From the NCBI RefSeq assembly GCF_900090235.1, contig NZ_LT607750.1:2554501-2618500 (forward strand): a stretch of DNA of 64,000 nt, in the 5' to 3' direction. The stretch is from Micromonospora echinaurantiaca (GTDB lineage: Bacteria; Actinomycetota; Actinomycetes; Mycobacteriales; Micromonosporaceae). The translations under genes and the position numbers were made by a program. Below, piece by piece: positions 44,197 through 52,128 of this stretch. Below the pieces are notes generated by a model that was given only the letters and a program-made list of their open reading frames with translations, did no database searches and was not told the origin of the DNA. Each line of letters begins with the position of its first letter. Position 1 is the stretch's first letter.

Positions 44197-44489
44197 CGAA
44201 CCTCCTCCGCGACGCGTCGCGGCCGCCCGACCGAGGCCGGGCGCTGCGGGACGCGTGCTGTCGGGCCGGCATCCGCCGGCACCCGCTGCGGTCCCGGGAC
44301 GGGACCTCCCCTGATTCGGCCCGCGATCGTCGTGATCACGGGCCGGCTGAGTTGCGCTGCCACTATATCGGGCGCTCGCCGTCTGCCCGGGTGCCGCCGA
44401 GCCCGGCTCGGCGACCTCGTCGCCCGGTGTGACCGGGCTCACGTCGCGTAGGGCGTCCTAGGACGATGGTGCCGGGCGCGAGCGGGTGA

Positions 44490-44957
44490 TCAGGCGGTGC
44501 GGGCCGACGGGTCCGCCGCCGGCTCGGCGGCCGTCGCGGCGGCCTGGCCGAAGGCGAGCAGGCCGAGCAGCAGCTCGTGCTGCACCCGGCCGGGCATCCG
44601 GTCCAGCACCGTCTGCACGGCCTGGTGGCGGCGTTCCGCGAGCTCGCGCAGCAGGTCGTCGGCCGCCGCGGTCGGCACCAGCCGCACCTCCCGCCGGTCC
44701 CGGGGGTCGGCCACCCGCCGCAGCAGGCCGATCGCCTCCAGCCGGTCGCAGAGCCGACTCGCCGACGACGGCACGACGTCCAGCAGCTCGGCCAGCCGGT
44801 TGACGTTGGTCCGTGGCCGGCTGGCGATCAACGAGAGCACCCGCAGCTGCGTCGGCGAGACCACCATCCGGTGCCGGGAGACCGCCGAGTCGAGCACACC
44901 GACCAGCGCCTCCGCGGCCGCGTCGATCGCGGCGGCGAGATTCGGAGGTCGCTCCAC
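44490..44957 (-). CDS. MarR family transcriptional regulator
   Basis: This 155-residue MarR protein has a winged helix at about 45-105 (RTNVNRLAELLDVVPSSASRLCDRLEAIGLLRRVADPRDRREVRLVPT) with the perfect family wing DPRDRREV. GTG 44957 is supported by AGGGGAC upstream; the longer frame to 45092 overlaps the phosphatase coding region and is not conserved. It lies 55 bases downstream of the phosphatase gene on the same strand, and may be expressed with it. The ligand is unknown. Confidence 0.9.
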   Translation of the reverse strand: MERPPNLAAAIDAAAEALVGVLDSAVSRHRMVVSPTQLRVLSLIASRPRTNVNRLAELLDVVPSSASRLCDRLEAIGLLRRVADPRDRREVRLVPTAAADDLLRELAERRHQAVQTVLDRMPGRVQHELLLGLLAFGQAAATAAEPAADPSARTA

Positions 44958-45012
44958 CCGGTGTCCCCTGCGATCGTCCCGCTCGTGCTCGGCCGCGGCG
45001 TGGCGACGGTAC

Positions 45013-46191
45013 TCAGTCGCCGGCGCGGCCGCCGGAACCGCGCCAGTCCAGACAGACCACGACCGCGTCGTCGCGCAGGTCGGTGTCCGCATGCCAGGCG
45101 TGCAGTTCGCGCATCACCGTACCAACTGCCTCGGCCGGCGGCTGCAGCCGCGTGGACCGCATCGCCCGCGCCATCGCCTTCTCCCCGTACGCCTCCCGGT
45201 CGGCCGGCGCGGCGGCCCACACGCCGTCACTGACCACGAAGAGCCGGTCCCCCGGCGCCAGGTCGAACTCCTGCAGGTCGTACCGGGCCTCGGCGAACAT
45301 CCCCAGCGGCAGCTGCTGCTCCAGGGCGATGGTGTCGACTGCGCCGCCGCGCAGCCGCAGCAGGCGCGGCGAACCGGCGTCCACCGCCCGCACCCGGCCG
45401 GTGATGGTGTCCAGCTCCAGCAGCACCGTCGCCACGTACCGCCGGCCCCGATGCTGGTAGAAGACCGTGTCGGAGGCGAGTTCGGCCTGCTCGGTCAGGC
45501 TGCCGCCGGAGCGGCGGGCGTTGCGCAGCGCGTTCACGGTCACCGCCGTGAGCAGCGAGGCGGACAGCCCGATGCCGGATCCGTTGAGCACGGTGAGGGT
45601 CAGCCGGTCGCCGTCGAGCGACCAGTCGAAGTGGTCGCCGCCCACCGTGTACGCCGGCTCCAGCTGGCCGGCGAGCTGGAACGCGTCGTGGCTGACGCCG
45701 CGCCCCGGCAACAGCTCCCACTGCATCTCCGCCGCCATGCTGAGCCGCTCCCGGCGGCGGGCCCGGCGGTAGCGGTCGGTCTCCCGGTCCGCCGCGCGCA
45801 GCACCACCGCCAGCTCACCGGCGACGTCACCGGCCTGCTCCACAGTGGCCGGGCCGGGCGCGGTGGGAAACTCGACCAGCAGCACCCCGAGCCGCTCCCC
45901 CCACACCGACAGCGGCAGGTAGAGCCGGCACCGGCCGTCCCCGGCGCCGTCGAGCACCGGCTGCTGACTGCTGAAGCACCGCTGCGCCATACCCTGGCAG
46001 GACAGGAAACCGGCCTCGGGCAACTCCGGGTCCAGCACCGGCCAGAGCCCGCTGATCCGGTAGTCGGCGAGGAACACGTCCGTCCGCGTCGCGCCCAACG
46101 TGGACCGGATGGCCCGGTCGGCGGCCTCGGCCACCTGGTCGGGCGGGGACTCGCGCAGCGCACGCGACAACCCGCCGGGCGCGTCCAACAT
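45013..46191 (-). CDS. PP2C/SpoIIE-like serine phosphatase, altered motif
   Basis: This 392-residue protein has a GAF-like N-terminal sensory part (about 15-140), a linker coiled coil (RYRRARRRERLSMAAEMQWELLPGRG) and a PP2C/SpoIIE phosphatase domain (about 165-390). Metal motif 1 is GGDHFDW and the late motifs DGVW and RDDAVVVCL are intact, but motif 2 reads LNGSGIGLSA where relatives have DxxGxG, so an Asp is replaced by Asn. Activity could therefore be weak or altered. Such proteins usually reverse phosphorylation of anti-sigma antagonists. ATG 46191 follows GGAGGAGAACC. No STAS or anti-sigma gene is adjacent. Confidence 0.87.
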   Translation of the reverse strand: MLDAPGGLSRALRESPPDQVAEAADRAIRSTLGATRTDVFLADYRISGLWPVLDPELPEAGFLSCQGMAQRCFSSQQPVLDGAGDGRCRLYLPLSVWGERLGVLLVEFPTAPGPATVEQAGDVAGELAVVLRAADRETDRYRRARRRERLSMAAEMQWELLPGRGVSHDAFQLAGQLEPAYTVGGDHFDWSLDGDRLTLTVLNGSGIGLSASLLTAVTVNALRNARRSGGSLTEQAELASDTVFYQHRGRRYVATVLLELDTITGRVRAVDAGSPRLLRLRGGAVDTIALEQQLPLGMFAEARYDLQEFDLAPGDRLFVVSDGVWAAAPADREAYGEKAMARAMRSTRLQPPAEAVGTVMRELHAWHADTDLRDDAVVVCLDWRGSGGRAGD

Positions 46192-46311
46192 GGTTCTCCT
46201 CCGGCAACACTTGCTGTAAGGCAAGCATCATACGGAGGTCGCCGGGACCGCGCCGCGCGGGCGGCCCATCGTGATCAACCTGTCCCCGGCGGACCGTCGC
46301 CCGCCGCGCGG

Positions 46312-47058
46312 TCAGTCCGCCGCGCGGACCGCCACCGCGCCGTGGAAGGCGTCCGGCACGTCGGCCGGCGAGCCGTCGGGGCGCCATCGGGCGATCGGCG
46401 CGATGCCGTCGGCCGTGGGCCGCCACCGGCCCAGCAGCGGCGCGAACGCCTCCGGCCGGCGCATCCGGAACGCCGGGCCCATCATCGCCAGGGCCGCCGG
46501 ATGACCGGCCAGCTCCTCGGTGTCGAAGTCGATCGCGAGCTGGCTGCCCGGGGCGACCGCGCCGTGCAGCTCGTCGAGGGTACGGGCGAGCGTCTCGTCG
46601 TCGAGGAACGCGGCCAACCCCAGGAAGACCACGCCGACCGGCCGCCTCCCCCACCCCGGGACGAACCGGTGCAGCTGCGCCGGGTCGATGGTGCCGATGT
46701 CGGTGGCGTCGCCGTAGCCGTAGCCGGCCCGGTCGCTGCCGGCCAGGATCCGCTGGCCCAACCGGATGGTGACCGGGTCCACATCGGTGTAGAGCACGGT
46801 CGCCTCCGGAGCGACCTCGTGCACGTTGCCCATGGTGGGCACCCCGGCGCCGAAGACCAGGAAGCTGTCCACGCCGTCGGCGACGATCGCCCGCACCGCC
46901 CGACCGAGGAAGGCACGCAACTCGCGGAAGACCGGCGCGCACGGCCCGTACGCCTGCTCGAAGGCGCGCGCCGCGGCCACGTCCACCGGGAAGTGGTGCT
47001 CCCCGCCGAGCCAGAAATCGATCATCCGTGCGGTGCTCGGCTGGTCGGGTTCAACCAT
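46312..47058 (-). CDS. DUF574-type SAM-dependent methyltransferase
   Basis: This 248-residue protein matches the large actinobacterial DUF574/methyltransf_19 family: the opening PSTARMIDFWLGGEHHFPVD, FRELRAFLGRAVRAIVADGVDSFLVFGAGVPTMGNVHEVAP with the SAM-site loop FGAGVP in place of DxGxG, and VLYTDVDPVT at strand 2. Streptomyces and Micromonospora carry dozens of copies, often beside regulators. The start ATG at 47058 is the first methionine in the family pattern. The substrate is unknown. It lies upstream of, and on the same strand as, the phosphatase gene. Confidence 0.87.
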   Translation of the reverse strand: MVEPDQPSTARMIDFWLGGEHHFPVDVAAARAFEQAYGPCAPVFRELRAFLGRAVRAIVADGVDSFLVFGAGVPTMGNVHEVAPEATVLYTDVDPVTIRLGQRILAGSDRAGYGYGDATDIGTIDPAQLHRFVPGWGRRPVGVVFLGLAAFLDDETLARTLDELHGAVAPGSQLAIDFDTEELAGHPAALAMMGPAFRMRRPEAFAPLLGRWRPTADGIAPIARWRPDGSPADVPDAFHGAVAVRAAD

Positions 47059-47177
47059 CGACGACGCTCCCTCCCCGGCGGTCGTCGCCAGCGTACCGAC
47101 CGGACGTCCTGGGCGGTATCGCCCCGCCGGCCCGCCACCGGCCGCGATACTGACCCGGAACCGGTGGGAGGTGGACG

Positions 47178-48059
47178 GTGAACTCGGCGAACGGCGCTGC
47201 CGTGGTGGTCGGCGTGGACGGCTCGCAGTCGGCGCTGCGGGCCGTACGCCTGGCGGCGGCCGAGGCCGACCGGCGCAACCGGCCGTTGCGAATCGTGCAC
47301 GGCTTCATCTGGCCGCTGCTGCACGTCCCCCTGCAGCCCCCGGCGGGCGGACCACCGGGCAGCGGACTGCGGGAGCAGGCCGAACGGCTGGTCGCCGAGG
47401 CGGTGGCCGAGGCCGAGGCGGCGGTGCCCGGGCTGCGGATCTCCGGCGAGATCATCGACGGGGAGGCGGCGGCGGTGCTGCTCGGCGAGTCGCCGGCCGC
47501 CGCGATGATCGTGCTCGGCGACCGGGGCCTCGGCGGCTTCTCCGCGCTGCTGGTCGGCTCGGTGGCGGTCCAGGTCGCCTCCTACGCCGACTGCCCGGTG
47601 CTGGTCGCCCGCGGCACCGACCGCGCCGACGGGCCGATCGTGGTCGGGGTGGACGGCTCCGAGATGTCCCGGCTCGCCGCGGAGTTCGCCGTCGAGGAGG
47701 CGTCGGTACGCGGCGCCGAGGTGCTCGCCCTGCACGCCTACCGGCACCCGGTCTCCACCGGCCCCGGCGACATGCAGCCGCTGGTCTACGACGACAGCGA
47801 GCTGCGCACCGAGGAGGAACGGCTGGTCGCCGAGGTGACGGCCGGGCTCGCCGACCGCTGGCCCGACGTGCCGATCACCCGGCGCACCGTCCGCGGCCGC
47901 CCGGCGCCGGTGCTCACCGACGCCTCCCGGCAGGCCCAGCTGGTGGTCGTCGGCCGGCAGGGACGCGGCGAGTTCACCGGGTTGCTGCTGGGCTCGGTGA
48001 GCCAGGCGGTGCTGCACCACGCCGACTGCCCGGTCGCGGTGGTCCGCGCGCCCCGCTGA
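47178..48059 (+). CDS. tandem-domain universal stress protein
   Basis: This 293-residue protein has two universal stress protein domains (about 8-145 and 150-290). Each begins VVVGVDGS and ends with a GSVxxxVxxxADCPVxVxR segment; the ATP-binding Gly loop G-2x-G-9x-G(S/T) is visible in both (LGDRGLGGFSALLVGS and VGRQGRGEFTGLLLGS). Actinobacterial USPs of this type bind ATP and are commonly induced under hypoxia or stationary phase. GTG 47178 follows GGGAGGTGG. The next gene is 76 bases on. Confidence 0.95.
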   Translation: MNSANGAAVVVGVDGSQSALRAVRLAAAEADRRNRPLRIVHGFIWPLLHVPLQPPAGGPPGSGLREQAERLVAEAVAEAEAAVPGLRISGEIIDGEAAAVLLGESPAAAMIVLGDRGLGGFSALLVGSVAVQVASYADCPVLVARGTDRADGPIVVGVDGSEMSRLAAEFAVEEASVRGAEVLALHAYRHPVSTGPGDMQPLVYDDSELRTEEERLVAEVTAGLADRWPDVPITRRTVRGRPAPVLTDASRQAQLVVVGRQGRGEFTGLLLGSVSQAVLHHADCPVAVVRAPR

Positions 48060-48135
48060 GCCGGGGTTGGCCCGCCCGCAGACGGGTAGACGCACCCGGT
48101 ACGCCGACGGGCGACAGCGACCGGAGGAGGCAGCG

Positions 48136-48348
48136 ATGCCAGGACCACGGCCGGGCAGCAACGCGTACGACAAGCAGCGCGCGCGGATTCGCGACGCGAT
48201 CGACGATTCCGGACGCCGGGTGCCGGACCGCAAGGCCAACCAGGTGGCCAACCGGATCCTGCAGGAGGATCGGGGACAGCGGGGCGTCGTACGCGGCGAG
48301 CGGACGTACGGACCCAAGGGTGAGCGCGAGCCCGGAGACCCGAAGTGA
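48136..48348 (+). CDS. small hydrophilic protein
   Basis: This 70-residue basic protein (PGPRPGSNAYDKQRARIRDAIDDSGRRVPDRKANQVANRILQED) is mostly helical and charged, with no domain I can name; similar small proteins occur widely in actinobacteria. ATG 48136 is preceded by GGAGGAGG, whereas the longer in-frame start at 48067 has none. Its TGA overlaps the GTG of the next gene, so the two are coupled. Confidence 0.82.
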   Translation: MPGPRPGSNAYDKQRARIRDAIDDSGRRVPDRKANQVANRILQEDRGQRGVVRGERTYGPKGEREPGDPK

Positions 48349-48818
48349 GCCGGACCAGCCTGGCCGACGGAGTGATCGTCGGGGCGGTCGGCAGCACCGC
48401 GCTGAACATCGTGAGCTACCTGGACATGGTGGTCCGCGGGCGCCCGGCGAGCAGCACGCCGGAGGCGAGCGCCGGCCGGCTGGCCGGGGTGGCGCACGTC
48501 GACCTCGGGTCCGGGGACCGGGCGGCCAACCGCCGCTCGGGCCTCGGGCCACTGCTCGGCTACGGCGCGGGGATCGCCGCCGCGGTCGGCTTCGCGCTGC
48601 TCACCCGCGGCCGCCGGCAACCCCTGCCGCTGGCCACCGGCGTGCTCGGCGGGGGCGTGATGACCCTCTCCGACGGCGGGATGACCATGCTCGGCGTGAC
48701 CGACCCGCGCACCTGGCGCCGCTCGGACTGGATCGCCGACCTGGTGCCGCACCTGGCGTACGGCTTGACGGCCGCAGCCACCTGGAACCGGCTGCGGCCG
48801 CCCGACGGGCGGGGCTGA
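48345..48818 (+). CDS. hypothetical membrane protein
   Basis: This 157-residue protein has a short hydrophobic N-terminus (GVIVGAVGSTALNIVSYLDMVV), a polar part to about 62, then hydrophobic segments (LGYGAGIAAAVGFALL, LPLATGVLGGGVMTLSDGGMTML) and a final LVPHLAYGLTAAATW. I do not know a function; its pattern recalls small actinobacterial membrane proteins with a HxxYG motif. The GTG start overlaps the preceding stop. It ends one base before the convergent small gene at 48820. Confidence 0.78.
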   Translation: MSRTSLADGVIVGAVGSTALNIVSYLDMVVRGRPASSTPEASAGRLAGVAHVDLGSGDRAANRRSGLGPLLGYGAGIAAAVGFALLTRGRRQPLPLATGVLGGGVMTLSDGGMTMLGVTDPRTWRRSDWIADLVPHLAYGLTAAATWNRLRPPDGRG

Positions 48819-48819
48819 G

Positions 48820-49026
48820 TCAGCCCCGCCCGCCGCTCTCGTCGTCGGCCACCGGCTCCCCGGCCGGGCCGTACGGCGAGACCTGTCCCTTCGGCACCGG
48901 ACGCCCGGCGTCCCCCTTCGACGTGCCCCGGTTGCGGGGATGACCGGTCGGTTGTGGGCCCTTGCTGTACTGGCTCGTGGCGCCCTTGTCGTTGCGCCGG
49001 AGCTCCTCCTGCTGCGGGTTGACCAC
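48820..49026 (-). CDS. small hydrophilic protein
   Basis: This 68-residue protein (NPQQEELRRNDKGATSQYSKGPQPTGHPRNRGTSKGDAGRPVP) is highly polar, low in hydrophobic residues and probably disordered; no family is recognised. GTG 49026 is preferred because AAGGAG lies 7 bases upstream; the frame extends further but without support. It is divergent from the HhH gene at 49160. Confidence 0.68.
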   Translation of the reverse strand: MVNPQQEELRRNDKGATSQYSKGPQPTGHPRNRGTSKGDAGRPVPKGQVSPYGPAGEPVADDESGGRG

Positions 49027-49159
49027 AACTGTCTCCTTCCGCCGGACGGCACCCGGCCGGCGCCGCCTCCCCCGCGGCTTACCCGCCGCCGCAGGTGCCA
49101 TGCCGCAGCCGCAACGCTCGGCCGGGGGTGACCGGCCGCAGACCGGGTACCCCCGGCAG

Positions 49160-49816
49160 ATGGGCGACGACCGGACCGTGGCGCGGGTCCTGCTGGACCG
49201 GCGGGGACGCACGTACGCCGAGGAGGCCGGTATCCGGCTGGCCGACCGGCCGGCCCCGCTCTACCAGCTGCTGGTGCTCGCCACGCTGCTGAGCACCCGG
49301 ATCCGGGCCCAGGTCGCGGTGGCCGCGGCCCGGGAGCTGTTCGCCGCCGGCTACCGCACGCCGCAGGCGATGGAGGCGGCCAGCTGGCAGGACCGGGTGG
49401 ACGCGCTGGGCCGCGGCCACTACCGCCGCTACGACGAGCGGACCTCGACGATGCTCGGCACCGGGGCCCGGCTCTGCCTGGACCGCTGGCGCGGCGACCT
49501 GCGCCGGCTGCACCGGGAGGCCGACGGCGACCCGGCCGGGCTGCGCCGGCGGCTCACCGAGTTCCCCGGCATCGGCCCCACCGGGGCGGACATCTTCCTG
49601 CGCGAGGCGCAGACGGTTTGGCCCGACGTGCGCCCGTACGCCGACCGGCGGGCGCTGGCCGGGGCGAAGCGGCTCGGCCTGCCCGCCTCTCCGGACCGGC
49701 TGGCCGGGCTGGTCGGCGCGGCCGAGTTCGGCCGGCTCGCCTCGGCGCTGGTCCGGGTCGCGCTCGGTGAGGAATCCGCCGGCGAGGTCAGCCGCACCGC
49801 CGCCGGCGCCCGCTGA
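49160..49816 (+). CDS. endonuclease III-like HhH-GPD protein
   Basis: This 218-residue protein has the HhH-GPD base-excision repair fold: helical N-terminal half, then a helix-hairpin-helix LTEFPGIGPTGADIFL at 132-147. Endonuclease III normally has a catalytic Lys in LPGVGRKTA; here the position reads P-T-G, so AP-lyase activity is doubtful. The four Cys of the iron-sulfur cluster are absent. The catalytic Asp candidate is Asp156 or Asp162. ATG 49160 is taken; ATG 49100 is a longer alternative. It may be a single-function glycosylase or a DNA-binding relative. Confidence 0.83.
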   Translation: MGDDRTVARVLLDRRGRTYAEEAGIRLADRPAPLYQLLVLATLLSTRIRAQVAVAAARELFAAGYRTPQAMEAASWQDRVDALGRGHYRRYDERTSTMLGTGARLCLDRWRGDLRRLHREADGDPAGLRRRLTEFPGIGPTGADIFLREAQTVWPDVRPYADRRALAGAKRLGLPASPDRLAGLVGAAEFGRLASALVRVALGEESAGEVSRTAAGAR

Positions 49817-49822
49817 CCGCGC

Positions 49823-49993
49823 TCACTTCGTCGGCGTGTTCCCCGGCTTGGTGAGGTGCCAGACCAGCAGGGCCGCCAGCAGGGCCAGCACCACGAGGCC
49901 GCCGGTGACCCCGCCGCCCTCCTCCGGGCTGCGGCCGGTGGTGCCGAAGTAGATCACCGCGAGCCCGGCGAGCACCGTGAGAAAGGTACGCAT
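49823..49993 (-). CDS. small two-helix membrane protein
   Basis: This 56-residue protein has two hydrophobic helices (TFLTVLAGLAVIYF and GGLVVLALLAALLVWHL) joined by the polar GTTGRSPEEGG; the end is KPGNTPTK. ATG 49993 follows AAGGACCGAGG. It lies 6 bases beyond the convergent HhH gene. No function can be assigned. Confidence 0.72.
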   Translation of the reverse strand: MRTFLTVLAGLAVIYFGTTGRSPEEGGGVTGGLVVLALLAALLVWHLTKPGNTPTK

Positions 49994-50076
49994 TCCTCGG
50001 TCCTTCACGTACCGCACGGTACCGGCGGGAACGGGACCGTATCGGGCTTTTCCGGTCCATTCCCCCGATCGGGCGC

Positions 50077-50274
50077 TCAGTCGACCTCCAGGTCGTCCAG
50101 CGAGATCTTGTGCGACATCAGCCAGCGGGCCAGCGCCGACATCCCGAACAGCCACAGCGGCGCCGACTCGGTGGTGCCGTTGGTGGCGAAGACGGCGAAC
50201 CGCAGGTCGGGCGCCCGGTACGCCTCGATCCGCCACTTGTGTTGCCGGTCCCGCCAGACCGCGGAAGGGTCCAT
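50077..50274 (-). CDS. conserved small protein, 65 residues
   Basis: This 65-residue protein (WRDRQHKWRIEAYRAPDLRFAVFATNGTTESAPLWLFGMSALARWLMSHKISLDDLEVD) is a compact alpha/beta sequence with several Trp. I do not recognise it with certainty, but its composition and acidic end look like a real small actinobacterial protein. ATG 50274 is the only start. It precedes the small membrane gene on the same strand. Confidence 0.7.
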   Translation of the reverse strand: MDPSAVWRDRQHKWRIEAYRAPDLRFAVFATNGTTESAPLWLFGMSALARWLMSHKISLDDLEVD

Positions 50275-50361
50275 GCCGACACGCTAAGTGACCGGCCCGC
50301 CCCGATGGGCCACCTTGCGCCCCGACCGGACGGTCGGCCCCGGCACCCGCGCCAGGCGGCC

Positions 50362-52125
50362 TCAGCCGCTGGCGGCGACCACGATCCGGGCGTCGTCGGG
50401 CAGCCGGCGGGTGGCGCCGCGCCGGTCCAGCAGCTCCAGCAGTGGCACGGCGACCCGCCGGGTGGTGTCCAGCGCGCGCCGGGCGGCGCTGAGCGTGAAC
50501 GGCTGCGGCAGCCCGGCCAGCACCCGCACCGCCTCGTCGGCGGCGCCGGGCAGCAGCACCACGTTCTCGGCCAGCCGCAGCAGCGCCCCGGCGCGCACCG
50601 CGGCGCCGATCTCGCGCGGGCCGAGACCGAGGTCGGCCAGGTCGGCGGCCTCCGGGGCGCGGAACGGGCGGTCGGCGTACTCGGCGCGGATCCGGGCCAC
50701 GGCGCGGGCCACCGGCTCGGGCAGCGCGTCGGCGGCGGACGCGGTGACCCGCCCGGCGCGCAGCCGCAGCGGCGGCCGGACCAGGGCCTCGACCAGCGCC
50801 CGGTCAGGCAGTTCCAGGCGCCGCCGGAGCAGCTCCACCGGCGCGCCCGGCTCCAGCGGATGTTCCCGGCCGTACCGGGTGACCTCCTCGCCGAGGCGGA
50901 CCGCGAGCTGCCGCCAGTGCTCCGGGTCGGCCAGCCAGTCCCCGGCGACCGGCCGGGCGGTGACCTCGACCCCGGTGCGGACCAGGTCGGTGACCCGGGC
51001 CAGCCGGCGGCGGCGCAGTTCACCGGCCAGGTCGGGTCGGCCGTCCAGCCCGGCCAGCACCGCGGCGCGGGCGGCCGCCGCGCCGCGACGGGCCAGCGGC
51101 GGGGGCGCCACGTCCAGCACGGTCACCCCGCCCGCGACGTGGTGGCGACCCGGGTCGCGCAGCAGTGCCCGGTCGCCGATCAGCAGCGGCAGCGGGCGGG
51201 CCAGCCGCAGCCGGACGGTGTCCGGACCGAGCGGGCGCACCCGGGCCGGCACCGCGGCGGAGCCGACGTGCAGGGTGAGGGCGGCCGGCAGGTCGGCGGC
51301 CGGGTCACCGGCGAGCCGCACGTCCAGCAGGTCGGTCAGCCGGAACCGGCCGGGGGTGAGCAGCGCGTCGCCGCGGGCCAGCCGGTCGCGCGGAACGCCG
51401 CGCAGGTTCACCGCCACCCGGGCAACCGCGTCGACCCGCGCCGCGGCGACGCCGAGGCGGTGCAGGCCGCGCACCCGCACCGGCTCCCCGGTGGCGGCGA
51501 GTTCCAGTTCGTCGTCGACCCGCAGCCGGCCGGCGCCGAGGGTGCCGGTGACCACGGTGCCGCTGCCCCGCACGGTGAAGCAGCGGTCCACCCAGAGCCG
51601 CACCGGCGCGTCCGCCGCCGGCGCCGGCAGCCTGGCCGCCAGCCGGTCCAGCGCCGCCCGCAGCTCGGGCAGGCCCGCGCCGGTGACCGCGCTGACCCCC
51701 ACCGCCTCCACCGCGCCGAGCGAGGTCACGGCGAGCTCCGCCCGGGCCCGGGCCAGCGCCGGCCCCGGATCGGCCAGGTCCACGCGGGTCACCACCAGCA
51801 GGCCGTACGACACCCCGAGCGCGTCCAGCGCCGCCAGGTGCTCGGCGGACTGCGGCATCCAGCCCTCGTCGGCGGCCACCACGACCAGCGCGGCGGGCAC
51901 CGGACCGACCCCGGCGAGCATGTTCGGCACGAACCGTTCGTGCCCGGGCACGTCGACGAACGCGACCGTTCCGCCGGACGGCAGCGTGGTCCAGGCGAAC
52001 CCGAGGTCGATGGTCATGCCCCGGCGGCGCTCCTCGGCCCACCGGTCTGGTTCCATCCCGGTCAGCGCCCGCACCAGCGTCGACTTGCCGTGGTCCACGT
52101 GCCCGGCGGTGGCCACCACCCACAT
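50362..52125 (-). CDS. selB: selenocysteine-specific elongation factor
   Basis: This 587-residue GTPase delivers Sec-tRNA to UGA codons that carry a downstream SECIS hairpin. The G-domain begins WVVATAGHVDHGKST (P-loop 8-15), with GMTIDLGFAW, DVPGHERFVPNML and VTRVDL. After two beta-barrel domains the C-terminal third (about 360-587) is the winged-helix region that binds SECIS RNA. The start is 3 bases after the selA stop, in one operon behind selC. It serves the formate dehydrogenase at 55864, whose gene has an in-frame UGA. Confidence 0.96.
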   Translation of the reverse strand: MWVVATAGHVDHGKSTLVRALTGMEPDRWAEERRRGMTIDLGFAWTTLPSGGTVAFVDVPGHERFVPNMLAGVGPVPAALVVVAADEGWMPQSAEHLAALDALGVSYGLLVVTRVDLADPGPALARARAELAVTSLGAVEAVGVSAVTGAGLPELRAALDRLAARLPAPAADAPVRLWVDRCFTVRGSGTVVTGTLGAGRLRVDDELELAATGEPVRVRGLHRLGVAAARVDAVARVAVNLRGVPRDRLARGDALLTPGRFRLTDLLDVRLAGDPAADLPAALTLHVGSAAVPARVRPLGPDTVRLRLARPLPLLIGDRALLRDPGRHHVAGGVTVLDVAPPPLARRGAAAARAAVLAGLDGRPDLAGELRRRRLARVTDLVRTGVEVTARPVAGDWLADPEHWRQLAVRLGEEVTRYGREHPLEPGAPVELLRRRLELPDRALVEALVRPPLRLRAGRVTASAADALPEPVARAVARIRAEYADRPFRAPEAADLADLGLGPREIGAAVRAGALLRLAENVVLLPGAADEAVRVLAGLPQPFTLSAARRALDTTRRVAVPLLELLDRRGATRRLPDDARIVVAASG

Positions 52126-52128
52126 GGC

